DNA of 64,000 nucleotides from Aquarana catesbeiana. Lineage: Eukaryota > Chordata > Amphibia > Anura > Ranidae. Each line of letters starts with the position of its first letter. Within the stretch, counting starts at the first letter, position 1. The notes below the pieces were generated by a model, which was not told the DNA's origin, searched no databases, and worked only from the letters and a program-made list of their open reading frames with translations. Position numbers and translations under genes: made by a program. Positions 19,340-30,964 of the stretch are shown one piece after another. Where the stretch lies: positions 617,782,092 to 617,846,091 of the forward strand of contig NC_133328.1 of NCBI RefSeq assembly GCF_042186555.1, in the 5' to 3' direction.

Positions 19340-21690
19340 CTTTTTTTTCCCTCAAGATTCCAGACTACATTGCTGCTTGAGCTGGTCTCTACATGGCAGC
19401 TTTCCAGATCGGCTCTTCCTCAACCTGACTTTGGCGTTCCTTACCTGTATCCCACTGGACTAGACATTGCAGGGCTATGCTGAAATATGACCTTTGGGCA
19501 CTGGGTTCTGCTTGTGGCGATTTTCCTGACATTAAAAGTTAGAAGTGGAGCATTTTCCAAGTTGAGAACCATGCCATTGCCTCAGCGCTTGTCCTTTCCC
19601 GGAAGACTCTTGGTGAGTATGCAGTTCAGGGTCAGCATCGGGAGTGACCTCATTATTTGGTCCTCTGAGCTCCTTCAAATTTCCTGCTTCCCTTGGGATT
19701 TACCATGGAAGGTGTTAAAGCTGAAGGATTGAATGCTGACTTCAGTTTGTGGAATGTCATGCTCTGCCTTCCAACCATTCAGCATTGAGGAAGTATCTTC
19801 CTGCTCCTGCTCTGGCTTGTAAAAGCCACATGGAACTTCTAAACTCATTCTGTTCCTATTGCCCGCCTACAGTGATTTGGATCACCTTCGGCTGCCTGAC
19901 CCTATGCCTACTAGAAGCAGGTTATCGGTGAGTACCTGAAGCCCTGCCTCGTACTTTGAACTTTGTTGCCTTCCTACCTTGCGGTTGTAACATGTCTGAC
20001 ACAGGGCAGTAGCCCCGCTGTAATGGGTGCTACCAGCTCACGCTCTTCTAAGGGCCCCAATACTATTTGCAGTCTGTCAACTGATGTGGCCGATGTCTGC
20101 AGCTTGAAATTTTGCCCTCTGCTAGAGTCCATGACTTCTTCTGAGTCCTCCCTTACTCTGTTAGGTGTGGCTGTCTCCTTTGTTCTTTACAAGGAGGATT
20201 TTACTGCAGTTATGCAGGATTTTATGGACCAAATGGCATAACTATTTGCTGTCTCATGTGTGCCTGTGACTGCAGATTCTCTATCTTATCTGCCTACTGC
20301 CTTAATGACCTCTAAACCATCAGCCATTGAGTCTCTGCTGATGTCGAGTCTCTGTCTGATGTTGGGTCTCTCCAGTTTAGACCAACTTGTCTCTGAGGAG
20401 TTGCAGTCTTCTGCCATCATGCACACACTGAAAGGGACCGTTTTGATGATGTTTAAGGCAGTACTCACATTAAAATTAGATGATCACCCTGTTGCCTGTA
20501 CCTGTGTTGCATCCAGTCTAGTACCCCTTAGCACTTCTAAGAACACCAAGACCTTTTCAATGCAACTTCTATTCTCCGTTTTCCCTTTATAGATACTGCA
20601 AACATCCTGACAAGATATTTATGCCCCACGTGCGACTATCAGTCCTGTACTACTTTGAGGAGGAATTTGTTAAAAAGTCGTCTGCTGCCACTGTGCATCC
20701 GGCAGTGACATCTACTATTGCAAAGAAGGATGCACCTGTCTTTTAAGAAGTCAACCAATAAGCACTTGGAGACGCTTTCTAGAGCCTTGTTCTCCCTGGC
20801 CAGTCCTGCACTGCAACCTGTAACAGCTGTGACCTTAATGTGTCAAACCCCGACTAACTGGTGAAAGGCTATTAGAAGCAATCTGATTACCATGGTAGTT
20901 GATCCCTTGGTCACAGAGCATTTAGAGCTCATGAAAATTTCCCTTCGTTCCCTGGATGTAATTTGGGCTGTTTAGAACTTAGCCACTGCTTCCTTCAGGG
21001 TGACAGACTCTCGCATTCCTATTGGTCTCTGTAAAAGTGAACCAGCTTTTCGTTCCACCATTTCTCAGTGGCCCAGGCAGACCATCATTCGAACTTATGG
21101 TCTCAAGGATCAGGTATCACCCGTTCCTGTTTAGGCACATGCCACTAGATTTGTATGTGCATTTTGGGCTCTTCTGCATCAGGCTACTATTTTGATACCA
21201 GGACTTTTGTTCACGTTTTCCCTACGTTCTACCAGGAGGTTGTTCAGGCCTTATCTGATGCCAGTTCAGATGTAAGGTCCTTCTGGCAGCTCTTTGAGCT
21301 ATAGGAAATCCCCAATTCTGTTGTTTTTGTGGGCCTGTTTGCGGTTTACCACCTTTCAGTGGTATTGCTTTTTGACATCCTGAAAGTATATTCCTGTCTC
21401 TCTCAGTGGGCAAGAAAAAAGATTTTTGTACTTGCCAAAAAAATAAAAAATTTCTTGGAGTGGATGCAGATCCCACCCCTCTGTGTTGATCACACTCTTG
21501 GTACTGATTGGACAAAAATTGCAGCATGCTGGGAGTAGGAGGGGTTAACCTGGGCTGGCCTGCAATTTTTTTGTTTGCCAGTGTCCAGTCCTGTAGACAG
21601 TATAATCCGGCAAGCCTTCCGGTTCCCCTGAATAGACTCAAAGAAAACGATTTTACGTTTTGAGTACAAAAATCCTAAATTAAGAGGATT
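19340..21690 (+). pseudogene. DIRS-type retroelement relic (gag-like region, recombinase C-terminus, terminal repeat)
   Basis: Near 21060-21300 translation gives TIIRTYGLKDQ, a stop, AHATRFVCAFWALLHQ and, one frame over, DTRTFVHVFPTFYQEVVQ then SFWQLFEL. This is the C-terminal part of a DIRS tyrosine recombinase with an HxxR motif (HATR). The terminal region follows from 21320 (CATCCTGAAAGTATA..., GGTTAACC, CCAGTGTCCAG, AAAGAAAACGATTTTACG). The 19487-20600 part has several Ser/Leu-rich open frames in the position expected for gag. The reverse-transcriptase region seems deleted. Stops and frameshifts are frequent. Confidence 0.55.
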
Positions 21691-22344
21691 GAAAGAATAA
21701 TTTTGTAGTGCTGGATGTGGAAGGCCGCTTTTATTCCAAGCCACCTTCATAAGTAGAACAAAAAAAACACAATGTAAAGGAGGATATTATGGTGTGGAAA
21801 AACAAATACCAATATACAGTAAAAACTTTCATAACTTTATTACATATATTTTCTTACTAAAAGCAGAGTACTCTGCTAAAAACCTTAGCTTTTTTGCTAG
21901 AAAGCAGGTTCCAGCATAGATTTCCTGATTCCCTGTGATAGATTATGTTCTCTTAGAACAGAGCCACCTCTGGCTCCCAGGATGTGGTATAAAAGTGGCC
22001 TATCCCCTAGGGTTCGATGGGCATTCACTAATCTGCCAGGCTGTGGAAACTGCCATAAATTGTCCGGGTGATTCGTGGAAGCTCTGGGGGAGGGACCACT
22101 TTCACTCCACCTCCTAGGAGCCCAGAGGTAGCTCTATCCCAAGTGGAAACCTTCTCTGATAGGAAAGCAGAATGTCAAAGCTTATGGTAATGTTAACAAA
22201 CCATTCACATATGAGATGTATGCTTCTTCATCTGTACATGTTTCCTTAAAAAAAGCAGACTCTGTTCTGGAAAACCTGTTGGATTAGCAGATCTATGTGC
22301 AAGCCTCTATAAAATATCATGAAACAATGAGTTGATTACATAAA

Positions 22345-22505
22345 TAAGATTTACCTCCCTTCCTCACCAGGCCGTTTTTTGCGATACGGCACTGCAATAC
22401 TTTAACTGACAATTGCGCACTTGTGCAGCACTGTACCCAAATAAAATTGATGTCTTTTTTCCTCACTAATAGAGTTTTCTTTTGGTGGTATTTGATCACC
22501 ACTGC

Positions 22506-22545
<40 letters not shown>

Positions 22546-23340
22546 ACTATAAGCAAAAAAAAGACAATTTTGGGGAAAAAAAATATTTTTTTACTTTCTG
22601 CTATAAATCATATCCAATAAAAAAATGTAAAAAACCTAATTTCTTCATTAATTTAGGCCAATATGTATTCTGCTGAATATTTTTGTTTAAAAAAATCCCA
22701 ATAAGTGTATAGTGATTGGTTTGTGCAAAAGTTATAGTGTCTACAAACTATGTGGTTTATGGAATTTTTATTTGTTTTTTACTAGTAATGGTGATCGGCG
22801 ACTTATAGGGGGGCTATGATATTGCGGTGGGCATATTGGACACTAACTGACACTTTTGACACTTTGTTGGAGACCAATGACATTATTACTGTAATCAGTG
22901 CAGAAAATAGGCACTGTATTAATGACACTGACTGGGAAGGGGTTAACATCCGGGATGATCAAAGGGTTAACTGTGTGCCTAGTTGGTGTTTTACTTCTGT
23001 GTGGGGGAGGTTTTTTTTACTAGAGGAAAGCATAGATCCATGTCCCTGCTTTGCAGGAACACAGGATCCACACCTTCCCTACTTCCCGGCAATCTGCCTT
23101 GTTTACATAGGCAGATCGCCGTTCTGCCTGTGTATAGGAGATCAGCGGGTGCTGTCAGACGTCGGATCCGCGGGACCCATTGATCAGCTCCCGCTGTGTA
23201 GGATCACAGTGGAAGTGAGCCACCGGCAGCACGCACTCGCGCCCAGTACCCAGAAGTGCAGAATCGCGTATATATATGTGATCCTGTGCAGCGCGGCCGC
23301 CCTGTAGCAGTAAAACTGCTATAGCGTGGTTGGCAAGTGG
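22345..23340 (-). repeat. About 1-kb CCACTTGCCGACC-type interspersed repeat, reverse orientation
   Basis: The minus strand begins CCACTTGCCAACCACGC and ends near CGGTATCGCAAAAAACGGCC-type sequence. It shares with 34906-35775 and 63436-64000 the words GTTAACCC, CAGTGACATT, TCGCTATAA-like text and GTACAGTGCTGCAC. It includes a 37-nt T-run at 22507-22543. TTAACC...GGTTAA-type ends suggest TTAA target preference. Non-coding. Confidence 0.7.
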
Positions 23341-23429
23341 ATATAGAACATATTCTGCATCTTTTGGCATTCCTTCATCAATGGATTTGTATGCTGGTAA
23401 CTGCTTTTTAGCAAACTTGAGTACTTGTG

Positions 23430-25497
23430 TTTTTTTTTATGTTTATTTTTTTAAATTAATTCTTATTATTTTGTCAAAAAGAACAAGAAAAAAGTTTCAG
23501 CCACACAGGGCTCAATACAGAAACAAAAACCTTCCCCACAAAAACACCTAACCACCCCACCCCCCTACCAGGCATCACCCCACGTCCACAGAATCAAATA
23601 CTGTGCATCCCTCAGGAAGAAAAGGAAAACATGTTTACATAAAAACAGTATAACCAGAGACATAATGCAGTTCCTTCTGTAGAATCACAACTTGCACAAC
23701 TTGTCCCTCCAGGGGAGAGCATCCCAGACAGTGAGGCCCTGGACCAGAGGATCAAATGAGACCAAGAAAGGACACCATGCAACAGGTGTGAGAGAAACTC
23801 TAGCACAATTCTCCCCAGAAACCACCATCCCATTTATGTAATCATACCCCAAGTATGTAGCTCTATAGAGCAGCAACATTTTATTAACTAATCCTTTCCA
23901 GTAGGAGATAGGTGTTGTCAGATTTTTTCCAAAGTATGATTAATGCCTTCTGGGCATGATACAACAGCAAATTCAACAATGTACGTTGAGCCCTGGTGAG
24001 CCTTCCACCAACCCAAGCAGGCAGACTGCCGCTGTCATGGGCATAGGAAAAGAGGTGATTTCTGTTATACACGCAAGAATAGCGGTCCAATAATCCCTGA
24101 CCACCGGGCAATGCCAAAACATATCACCAAAGGTGGCCCGGAAAGTAGAAGCAGCGTCAGCACTCTGCCAATACCCCGGGTAGATTCTGGCTAGTTTTGC
24201 CGGTGTGTAGTATATCCTATGTAGGAATTTAAAGTGGATTAGCTGATCCCTTGCCGAGACCAGATGAGTAAAGGGGAAACTCCACATATTATACCAGTTC
24301 TCCCCTCCAAGATCTGGAACCTATTCTACCCATTGCTCTCTACACTTAACCACTGAGGTAGGAGGAACAGGGAAAAGTTCTTTAAATAACTCAGAGAGAG
24401 TATTTTTTTCAGGGACAAATTGGCAGGTAAAACATGTTGCATTTGTAAGTATCAAAATGGGTAGGGATTAGGTAATTTAAATCTCAGCTTCGAGGTCTAC
24501 AAAGGACAGAAGTTCACCTCTTCTGGTGATGTCCCCTAATGTCTTTATCCCTTTTAGCTGCCCATATAATGGGGTCCGGAATGGTAAGAAATTGAGATAG
24601 ATGGGGGTTCATCCACAATGGGGAGGCTAGCGAGAAGGAGTCAGAGGCGGGCTACAGCAGGTCCTGAATACAGTCCCATGCGGTATTCCATGCCGGAAAC
24701 CGAGCCTGAGACCTTCTATGCAATAGAAGGCATAAGCTTTCATAGGAGCCTAACAATGCTGCCTCCAACACCGTGGCGAGGTCGCCGTTATCCCCAAGAA
24801 GCCACCTACATGCAAAAACCAATTGCCCTGCCAAAAAATACTTCTATAGGTCAGGTAGTGCCAAGCCCCCTTGCCCCCAGGGTTCCTGCAAAGCCCTAAT
24901 TCCAATTCTGGGAGAAGCGTTTCCCCCATTATAAATGAGCTGAAAAGACCATGTATTTTGCAAAAAAGTCTAACGCAGGACCCAAACAGGAGAATTGCGG
25001 AGAAAGTATAAAAAAAATGGGGAGTATCTTAATTTTTAGAAGATTAATACGTCCCAGCACCAACAATGGAAGGTTCTTCCAGGCCTCAGTCTTTCTCTTA
25101 AGAAAGTCCAATATTGGGTGCAGGTTCAGTGCGTGATAGTCAGCGACTCTCCCCAATATATATACGGATCCCGAGATACGTGAATTGGAAGACCCATTGT
25201 AGCTGCATTGTTACATCTGCGGCGGCCTGAGTGCCAGGTTCCATCAGGAGTATAGTAGATTTATCCCAATTCACTCAGAGGCCTGAGAAAACTGCAAACT
25301 GATCTAAGACACGGAAAACCGCACCTGGATCTTTCAAAAATAACAACGTCATCCACATAAAGCGCTAGGCACTCTTTTATAGATCCAATTTCCAATGCAC
25401 CCACGTCAGGGGAGGAGAGCAGTGCCACTACCAAAGGCTCAATCATCAGGGAAAACAAAAAGGGGGACAGGGGACATCCCTGAGTACTTGGCTTCTA
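23430..25497 (-). pseudogene. L1-type LINE ORF2 relic (RT to C-terminus), 5' truncated
   Basis: The minus-strand reading 25458-25261 contains MFSLMIEPLVVALLSSPDV, then ECLALYVDDVVIF, the RT core with YVDD in place of the usual (F/Y)ADD. At 25156-24929 it has LKRKTEAWKNLPLLVLGRIN, an L1 block after RT. At 24287-23973 it has HFKFLHRIYYTPAKLARIYP then FGDMFWHCPVVRDYWTAI, the C-terminal L1 region. The order is correct for one element, with frameshifts between blocks. The 5' part beyond the RT palm is missing. Confidence 0.8.
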
Positions 25498-25595
25498 GTA
25501 GAGAAATATATGTAATCAATTTATAACAGATTTTATTGTATATCATCGTTGACGTGTTGATTTTTCCACACCATGATAGTCCCCATTCCTTTTGT

Positions 25596-26348
25596 GATTT
25601 TTCTTTTAAGTTAAAATTGGGGATTAGGTATGGGGTGTGATGGTGGTAGATTACATCAGATCGCCATTTTGTGCTGATTGTTGTAACTATTTTCCCTACT
25701 CAAGCCGCTAGATTTGTTTCTGATTATTTAAAATGCACATCTGCCTTGAGTTTGACTCATATCCAGCAAAAGCCAACTTGCCAACACATAGTAACACCGC
25801 TCTGAACTACTGTATCCAGATAGCAGATAAATGGTAACTTCGGCACACCCAAAATCCAGGTGCTCCGAGGCTCAGGATGTCCTTCTTACATGCAACAGGC
25901 AAACTTGAAGATAACTGAAGAAAAGCCGGCACTCTGGATATATCATCTGTGGTCTTTATTGTATCATGACAAGTATAAAAAGGACAAGCAGATGCGTTTC
26001 GGCACAAGCCTTGTTCACAGCTCTGCCTTTTTACCTCCCCAACTAATATTGCTTTTAGTTGTTTATACACTATGGGTCATTATAGTAATATAACTATTTT
26101 GTAGTTTGGTTACATTTTTATATACCAGGGTATATACCATTTATACTCTGTGTAAAAATATTGTATGACTGTGTTCATCTTTTAAGTATTGAAAGCCGAA
26201 GATATTAAAACAGCTGTAACTTCTTAGCTAGGAAATTGAATTTACTATTGACATCTGTAAAGTTTTGAAATGCCTTAAAAGATATTTATTTGAAACCCTA
26301 TAAATTTCAAGGTTAAGGGAACATTGCCCTAGCAAACAGCTAGTTGCC
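25596..26348. other. Intron sequence with an old GCGTTTCGGC-type repeat
   Basis: At 25900-26020 the words CGGCACTCTGGATATA and GATGCGTTTCGGCACAAGCC match a frog repeat style also seen near 45590 and 52640 (ATGCGTTTCG). Nothing else is assignable. Confidence 0.4.
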
Positions 26349-26798
26349 TTAAAGTGGTTGTAAGCTTCAGACATGAAATCTGGACAAAGGATATTCCTCT
26401 ATAGTGTGTACTTGTCTCAATAATGAGCAGGAAGTGTCATTTCTGTCTGCTGCTTCATTCCTCTATCTGCATAAGTCACTTCTGACAAGTTTTCTTGACA
26501 CCAGGAGAAAAATAATGACAGGGAGGGAGCTCCAGCTGATCGACAGTCTTAGCTCGAGGGGGAGCGGTATCAATTCCCTCCAATCAGCTCTCAGAGCTCT
26601 CCTCACTGATGTAACTTCAGCTCTCTGCTTTTCAGAGCTGAGAGATCCAGTGTAAATTCTGCACTTTGAATGGATATAGTAGAAATATGACTGTAGATAA
26701 ACAGGTACAAATAATGTAGGAGGGTTTTTTTCATGTCTGTGGATCACCTGAGGCCAGTCAGTTCCCTGGGTATATGTGAGGGTTTGCAACCACTTTAA
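26349..26798. mobile_element. TTAA-flanked MITE (TTAAAGTGGTTG family)
   Basis: Ends TTAAAGTGGTTGTAAGC and GGTTTGCAACCACTTTAA are inverted, with TTAA at both sides. The 450-bp interior has the palindromic GCTCTCAGAGCTC / TTTTCAGAGCTGAGAG area. It shares ends, but not interior, with the exon-carrying MITE at 6665-7164. Confidence 0.8.
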
Positions 26799-26812
26799 TT
26801 CTTTTATGAACA

Positions 26813-28453
26813 TACAGTGGGGATGAAAAGTATTCAGACCCCCTTACATTTTTCACTCTTTGTTATATTGCAGCCATTTGCTAAAATCATTTAAGTTAAT
26901 TTTTTTCCTCATTAATGTACACACAGCACCCCATATTGACAGAAAAACACAGAATTGTTGACATTTTTGCAGATTTATTAAAAAAGAAAAACTGAAATAT
27001 CACATGGTCCGAAGTATTCAGACCCTTTGCTCAGTATTTAGTAGAAGCCCCTTTTGATCTAATACAGCCATGAGTCTTTTTGGGAAAAATGTAACAAATT
27101 TTTCACACCTGGATTTGGGGATCCTCTGCCATTCCTCCTTGCAGATCCTCTCCAGTTCTGTTAGGTTGGATGGTAAACGTTGGTGGACAGCCATTTTTAG
27201 GTCTCTCCAGAGATTCTCAATTGGGTTTAAGTCAGGGCTCTGGCTGGGCCATTCAAGAACAGTCACGGAGTTGTTGTGAAGCCACTACTTCGTTATTTTA
27301 GCTGTGTGCTTAGGGTCATTGTCTTGTTGGAAGGTAAACCTTCGGCCCAGTCTGAGGTCCTGAGCACTCTGGAGAAGGTTTTTGTCCAGGATATCCCTGT
27401 ACTTGGCCGCACTCATCTTTCCCTCGATTGTAACCAGTCGTCCTGTCCCTGCAGCTGAAAAACACCCCCACAGCATGATGCTGCCACCACCATGCTTCAC
27501 TGTTGGGACTGTATTGGACAGGTGATGAGCAGTGCCTGGTTTTCTCCACACATACCGCTTAGAATTAAGGCCAAAAAGTTCTATCTTGGTCTCATCAGAC
27601 CAGAGAATCTTATTTATCACCAGCTTGGAGTCCTTCAGGTGTTTTTTAAGCAAACTCCATGTGGGCTTTCATGTGTCTTGCACTGAGGTGAGGCTTCCGT
27701 CTGGCCACTCTGCCATAAAGCCCCGACTGGTAGAAGTCTGCAGTGATGGTTGACTTTCTATAACTTTCTCCCACCTCCCGACTGCATCTCTGGAGCTCAG
27801 CCACAGTGATCTTTGGGTTCTTCTTTACCTCTCTCACCAAGGCTCTTCTCCCCTGATAGCTCAGTTTGGCCAGACGGCCAGCTCTAGGAAGGGTTCTGGT
27901 CGTCCCAAACATCTTCCATTTAAGGATTATGGAGGCCACTGTGCTCTTAGGAACCTTAAGTGCAGCAGAAATTTTTTTATAACCTTGGCCAGATCTGTGC
28001 CTTGCCACAATTCTGTCTCTGAGCTTTTTAGGCAGTTCCTTTTGACCTCATGATTCTCATTTGCTCTGCTCTGACATGCACTGTGAGCTCTAAGGTCTTA
28101 TATAGACAGGTGTGTGGCTTTCCTAATCAAGTCCAATCAGTATAATCAAACACAGCTGGACTGAAGGTGTAGAACCATCTCAAGGATGATCAGAAGAAAT
28201 GGACAGCACCTGAGTTAAATATATGAGTGTCACAGCAAAGGGTCTGAATACTTCGGACCATGTGATATTTCAGTTTTTCTTTTTTAATAAATCTGCAAAA
28301 ATGTCAACAATTCTGTGTTTTTCTGTCAATACGGGGTGCTGTGTGTACATTAATGAGGACAAGAAATGAACTTAAATGATTTTAGCAAATGGCTGCAATA
28401 TAACAAAGAGTGAAACATTTAAGGGGGTCTGACTACTTTCCGTCCCCACTGTA
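26813..28453. mobile_element. Full-length Tc1-like transposon with about 220-bp terminal inverted repeats
   Basis: TACAGTGGGGATGAAAAGTA on the left pairs with the right end CCCCACTGTA. The inverted repeats run to about 27032 and start again at about 28233, sharing ATATCACATGGTCCGAAGTA and its complement. TA flanks both ends. The arms contain the outer and inner repeated blocks typical of IR/DR-type Tc1 elements. It encloses a reverse-strand transposase pseudogene. Confidence 0.93.
27018..28051 (-). pseudogene. Tc1-like transposase, nearly complete but broken
   Basis: Three minus-strand blocks cover almost the whole ~340-aa family length. The N-terminal helix-turn-helix region is KKISAALKVPKSTVASIILK. 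The first catalytic Asp is in ILWSDETKIELFG, the second in FQQDNDPKHTA, and the Glu in SPDLNPIENLW. Visible lesions are a frame change between the ATG near 28051 and the helix region, a frame change near 27650 between MEFA and KKHLKD, and a TAG at about 27283-27285 just after AKITK, where the family has Glu-Trp. All three catalytic residues are kept, so this is the youngest-looking transposase here. Confidence 0.9.
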
Positions 28454-29485
28454 TAGTCAAGAAAAGGTCTGCTTTAGAAAAGCTATTGAGCTATTGGGAA
28501 TCGTTGGTGAGGTTTGAAAGAATAAACATTTAGTACTTTGCACTTAGAAATTGCTGGTGCCAGGGAACTCCAAGCAGATAATCTCATTTGCTTCCACTGA
28601 AGACTCTGATGATATCACCGTCCCAATACATGACTTCCCTGTCTGCTGCTTTGAAGCGATAGGTGCATTTGGTTGCTTTATTCAAAACTTCTCAATCACA
28701 TGGATTAAAGTGGAAAAACATTTATGTGACTGATTTTATTAAAGGATGTGCAATTCTGTTCATCGAGGCGCCTAATCGCCTCCCCGGTATCTAAAATAGG
28801 TTAGTTTGACAACCGTGGAACTAATAGGCACACAATTCATATACAGTATAAAGCAAATAATGCTTCCTCAATACAATAAATACATTAAAGTGCATAAACT
28901 AAAATAAATAAATATACGCGTATACAATATATTCGAAATGTCTGTGTACACAATTTCAATGAAATACAAAAGGTGCTCTGTGCAAAAAAAAAAGCTTCTA
29001 TGTAAACCATTCCAGTACAATATTTAAGTGCTCTGTGCAAAAGTCTTCAGTGCGAAAATAAATGTTCCTATAGTGATGTCACCATCCAAAGTACACACAT
29101 AAGCAATATTCAAAAATTCTTTCAAAGTGAGGAACTTCCACCATCCCTGATCATAGTGTGCCCCAGCCTCTCACCTTGGGAAAGACCACTACAGGTCTAG
29201 TCACACTTTTAGTGTCACTCTTTAGGTGTCAGCAGCCGCCAGCTCCTTCTCCTTAAAACACTCAGCAACCATCAGCTTCTCAGTATATACAGGGAGTTCA
29301 AATGGATACTTAATATCTCATCACCTCCACGCTCCTCCGTAGTAAGCTCCTCTGCTGCCAGTTCCAACAGTGTCTCCTCTCTACTTCCTCCCGACTCCAC
29401 AATTCATAGCCTTCCACTCCAATTTCTGTTGTGCTAGATTGCAGGATGATGATAATTACAGAAAGTTTTTAATGAGCAGTAAAAG
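28454..29485. other. Intron sequence with decayed short repeats
   Basis: AAAGGTGCTCTGTGCAAAA occurs twice (28970, 29025) as part of a degraded interspersed repeat that resembles 52100-52300. There is an AT-rich zone near 28860-28940. No coding evidence. Confidence 0.35.
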
Positions 29486-30964
29486 TACACTAGGGTGCAA
29501 AAGTTTTAGGCAGGTATGAAAAAAATACTGTGAAGTGTAAATGAAGAACGCTTTCAGAAAAAGAAGTGTTAATAGAATATTTATTACCAATTAACAAAAT
29601 GGAAAGTGAGTGAACAGAAGAGAAATGCAAATCAAGTCAATATTCAGTGTGACCACCCTTTGCCTTTAATCCAACATCAATTCTTCTCGGTACACTTGCA
29701 CACAGTTTTTGAAGGAACTCGCCAGGTAGGTTGTTCCAAACATCTTGAAAAACGAAGCACAGATATTCTGTGGATGTAGGCAGGCGCAAATCTCTCTGTC
29801 TCTTCATGTAATCCCAGACAGACTCCATGATGCTGAGATCAGGGCTCTGTTTAGGCCAAACCATCACTTCCAGGACTCCTTGTTCTTCTTTACATGACGA
29901 TAGTTCTTGATGATACCGGCTGTATGTTTGGGGTGCTGCTGCAGAATACATTTGGGGCCAATCATATACCTCCCTGATGGTATGGCATGATGGATAAGTA
30001 TCTGCCTGTATGTCTCAGAATTGAGGACATCCTTGATCCTGGCCAAATCTCCAGCTCTATTTGCAGAAATGCAACCCCAAACTTGCAAGGAACCTCCACC
30101 ATGCTTCACTGTTGCCTGCAGACACTCATTATTGTATCGCTCTCTAGCCCTTCGCAAACAAACCTCAAATTTTGGCTCATTAGTACAGAGCACCTGCTGC
30201 CATTTTTCTGCACCCCAGTTTCTATGTTTTTGTGCATAGTTGAGCCGCTTAGCCTTGTTTCGACGTCGGCAGTATGGCTTTTTGGCTGCAATTCTTCCAT
30301 GAAGATTACTTTTGGCCAGACTTCTCCGGACATAGATGGGTAGTAGATGGGTGTACCTGGGTTCCACTGGTTACCCCAGTTCTGTGCTAATGTCACTATT
30401 GGGCATCCTACAATGTGGGAGGGAAGTAATAATGATGTGTCTTTCGTCTGCTGTATTAAGTTTCCTTGGCCAACCACTGCATCTCCGGTCCTCAATGTTG
30501 ACCGTTTTTTTTTTTTTTTTTTTGTGCTTCTTCAAATGAGCTTGAAAAGCACTTCTTGAAACCCCAGTCTGCTTTGAAATCTTTGCCTGCTGATTCAGTA
30601 TAACTACCTTGTGTCTTGTTGCTGTGCTCAGTCTTTCCATGGTGTATGACCTGTGATGTGAAATGGTCTTCCACAACCTCACCTTAGTAACAGGGTTTAG
30701 CTGTTCCTCGCCCAGTTTTAAGCCACCTACACATCATACACCTGACTTAAATTATGTACATGCAAATTGCAAGTGTAAGAATTGATGCCGGTTTGAAGCC
30801 AAAGGGTAGTCACACCAAATATTGATTTGATTTTTCTTCTTTTTGCTCACTTTGCATTTTGTAAATTGATAACAATAAATAATTAAAATATATACATTTT
30901 TGAAAGCATTCTTACTTCACTGCATTTCTTCACACCTGCCTAAAAACATTTGTGCAGCACTGTA
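29486..30964. mobile_element. Second Tc1-like transposon (TTTTAGGCAGGT ends)
   Basis: Left end TACACTAGGGTGCAAAAGTT + TTAGGCAGGT and right end ACCTGCCTAAAAACATTTGT + GCAGCACTGTA are imperfect inverted repeats with TA at both sides. It is a different family from the 26.8-kb element. A reverse-strand transposase pseudogene fills the interior. Confidence 0.88.
29637..30682 (-). pseudogene. Tc1-like transposase pseudogene with damaged active site
   Basis: The minus-strand blocks are MERLSTATRHKVVILNQQ (N-terminus), RRSLAKSNLHGRIAAKKPYC, VLCTNEPKFEV, TVKHGGGSLQVWGCI, ILQQHPKHTAG and WPKQSPDLSIMESVWDYMK. The first catalytic Asp is Asn (TNE instead of TDE) and the second-Asp motif has lost its DND core (QQHPKHT). 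The terminal Glu is in MESVW. A T-tract at 30507-30523, read as poly-Lys, disrupts the N-terminal domain. Frameshifts separate the blocks. Confidence 0.85.

Larger units (their letters stand above)
21770..25595. repeat. Distant inverted arms enclosing a TTAA repeat and an L1
   Basis: The segment 21780-21865 (TATTATGGTGTGGAAAAACA, later TTATTACATATATTTTC) is matched in reverse at about 25500-25590 (GAAATATATGTAATCAATTT, later GATTTTTCCACACCATGATA). The 3.6 kb between them contains other elements (22345-23340, 23430-25497). The arms are diverged. This could be one old fold-back element split by insertions or two opposed copies. Confidence 0.5.

Noticed and set aside
22816..23307. 163-codon plus-strand frame
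   Set aside because: It lies wholly within a dispersed ~1-kb interspersed repeat also present at 34906 and 63436; no conservation pattern of a protein.
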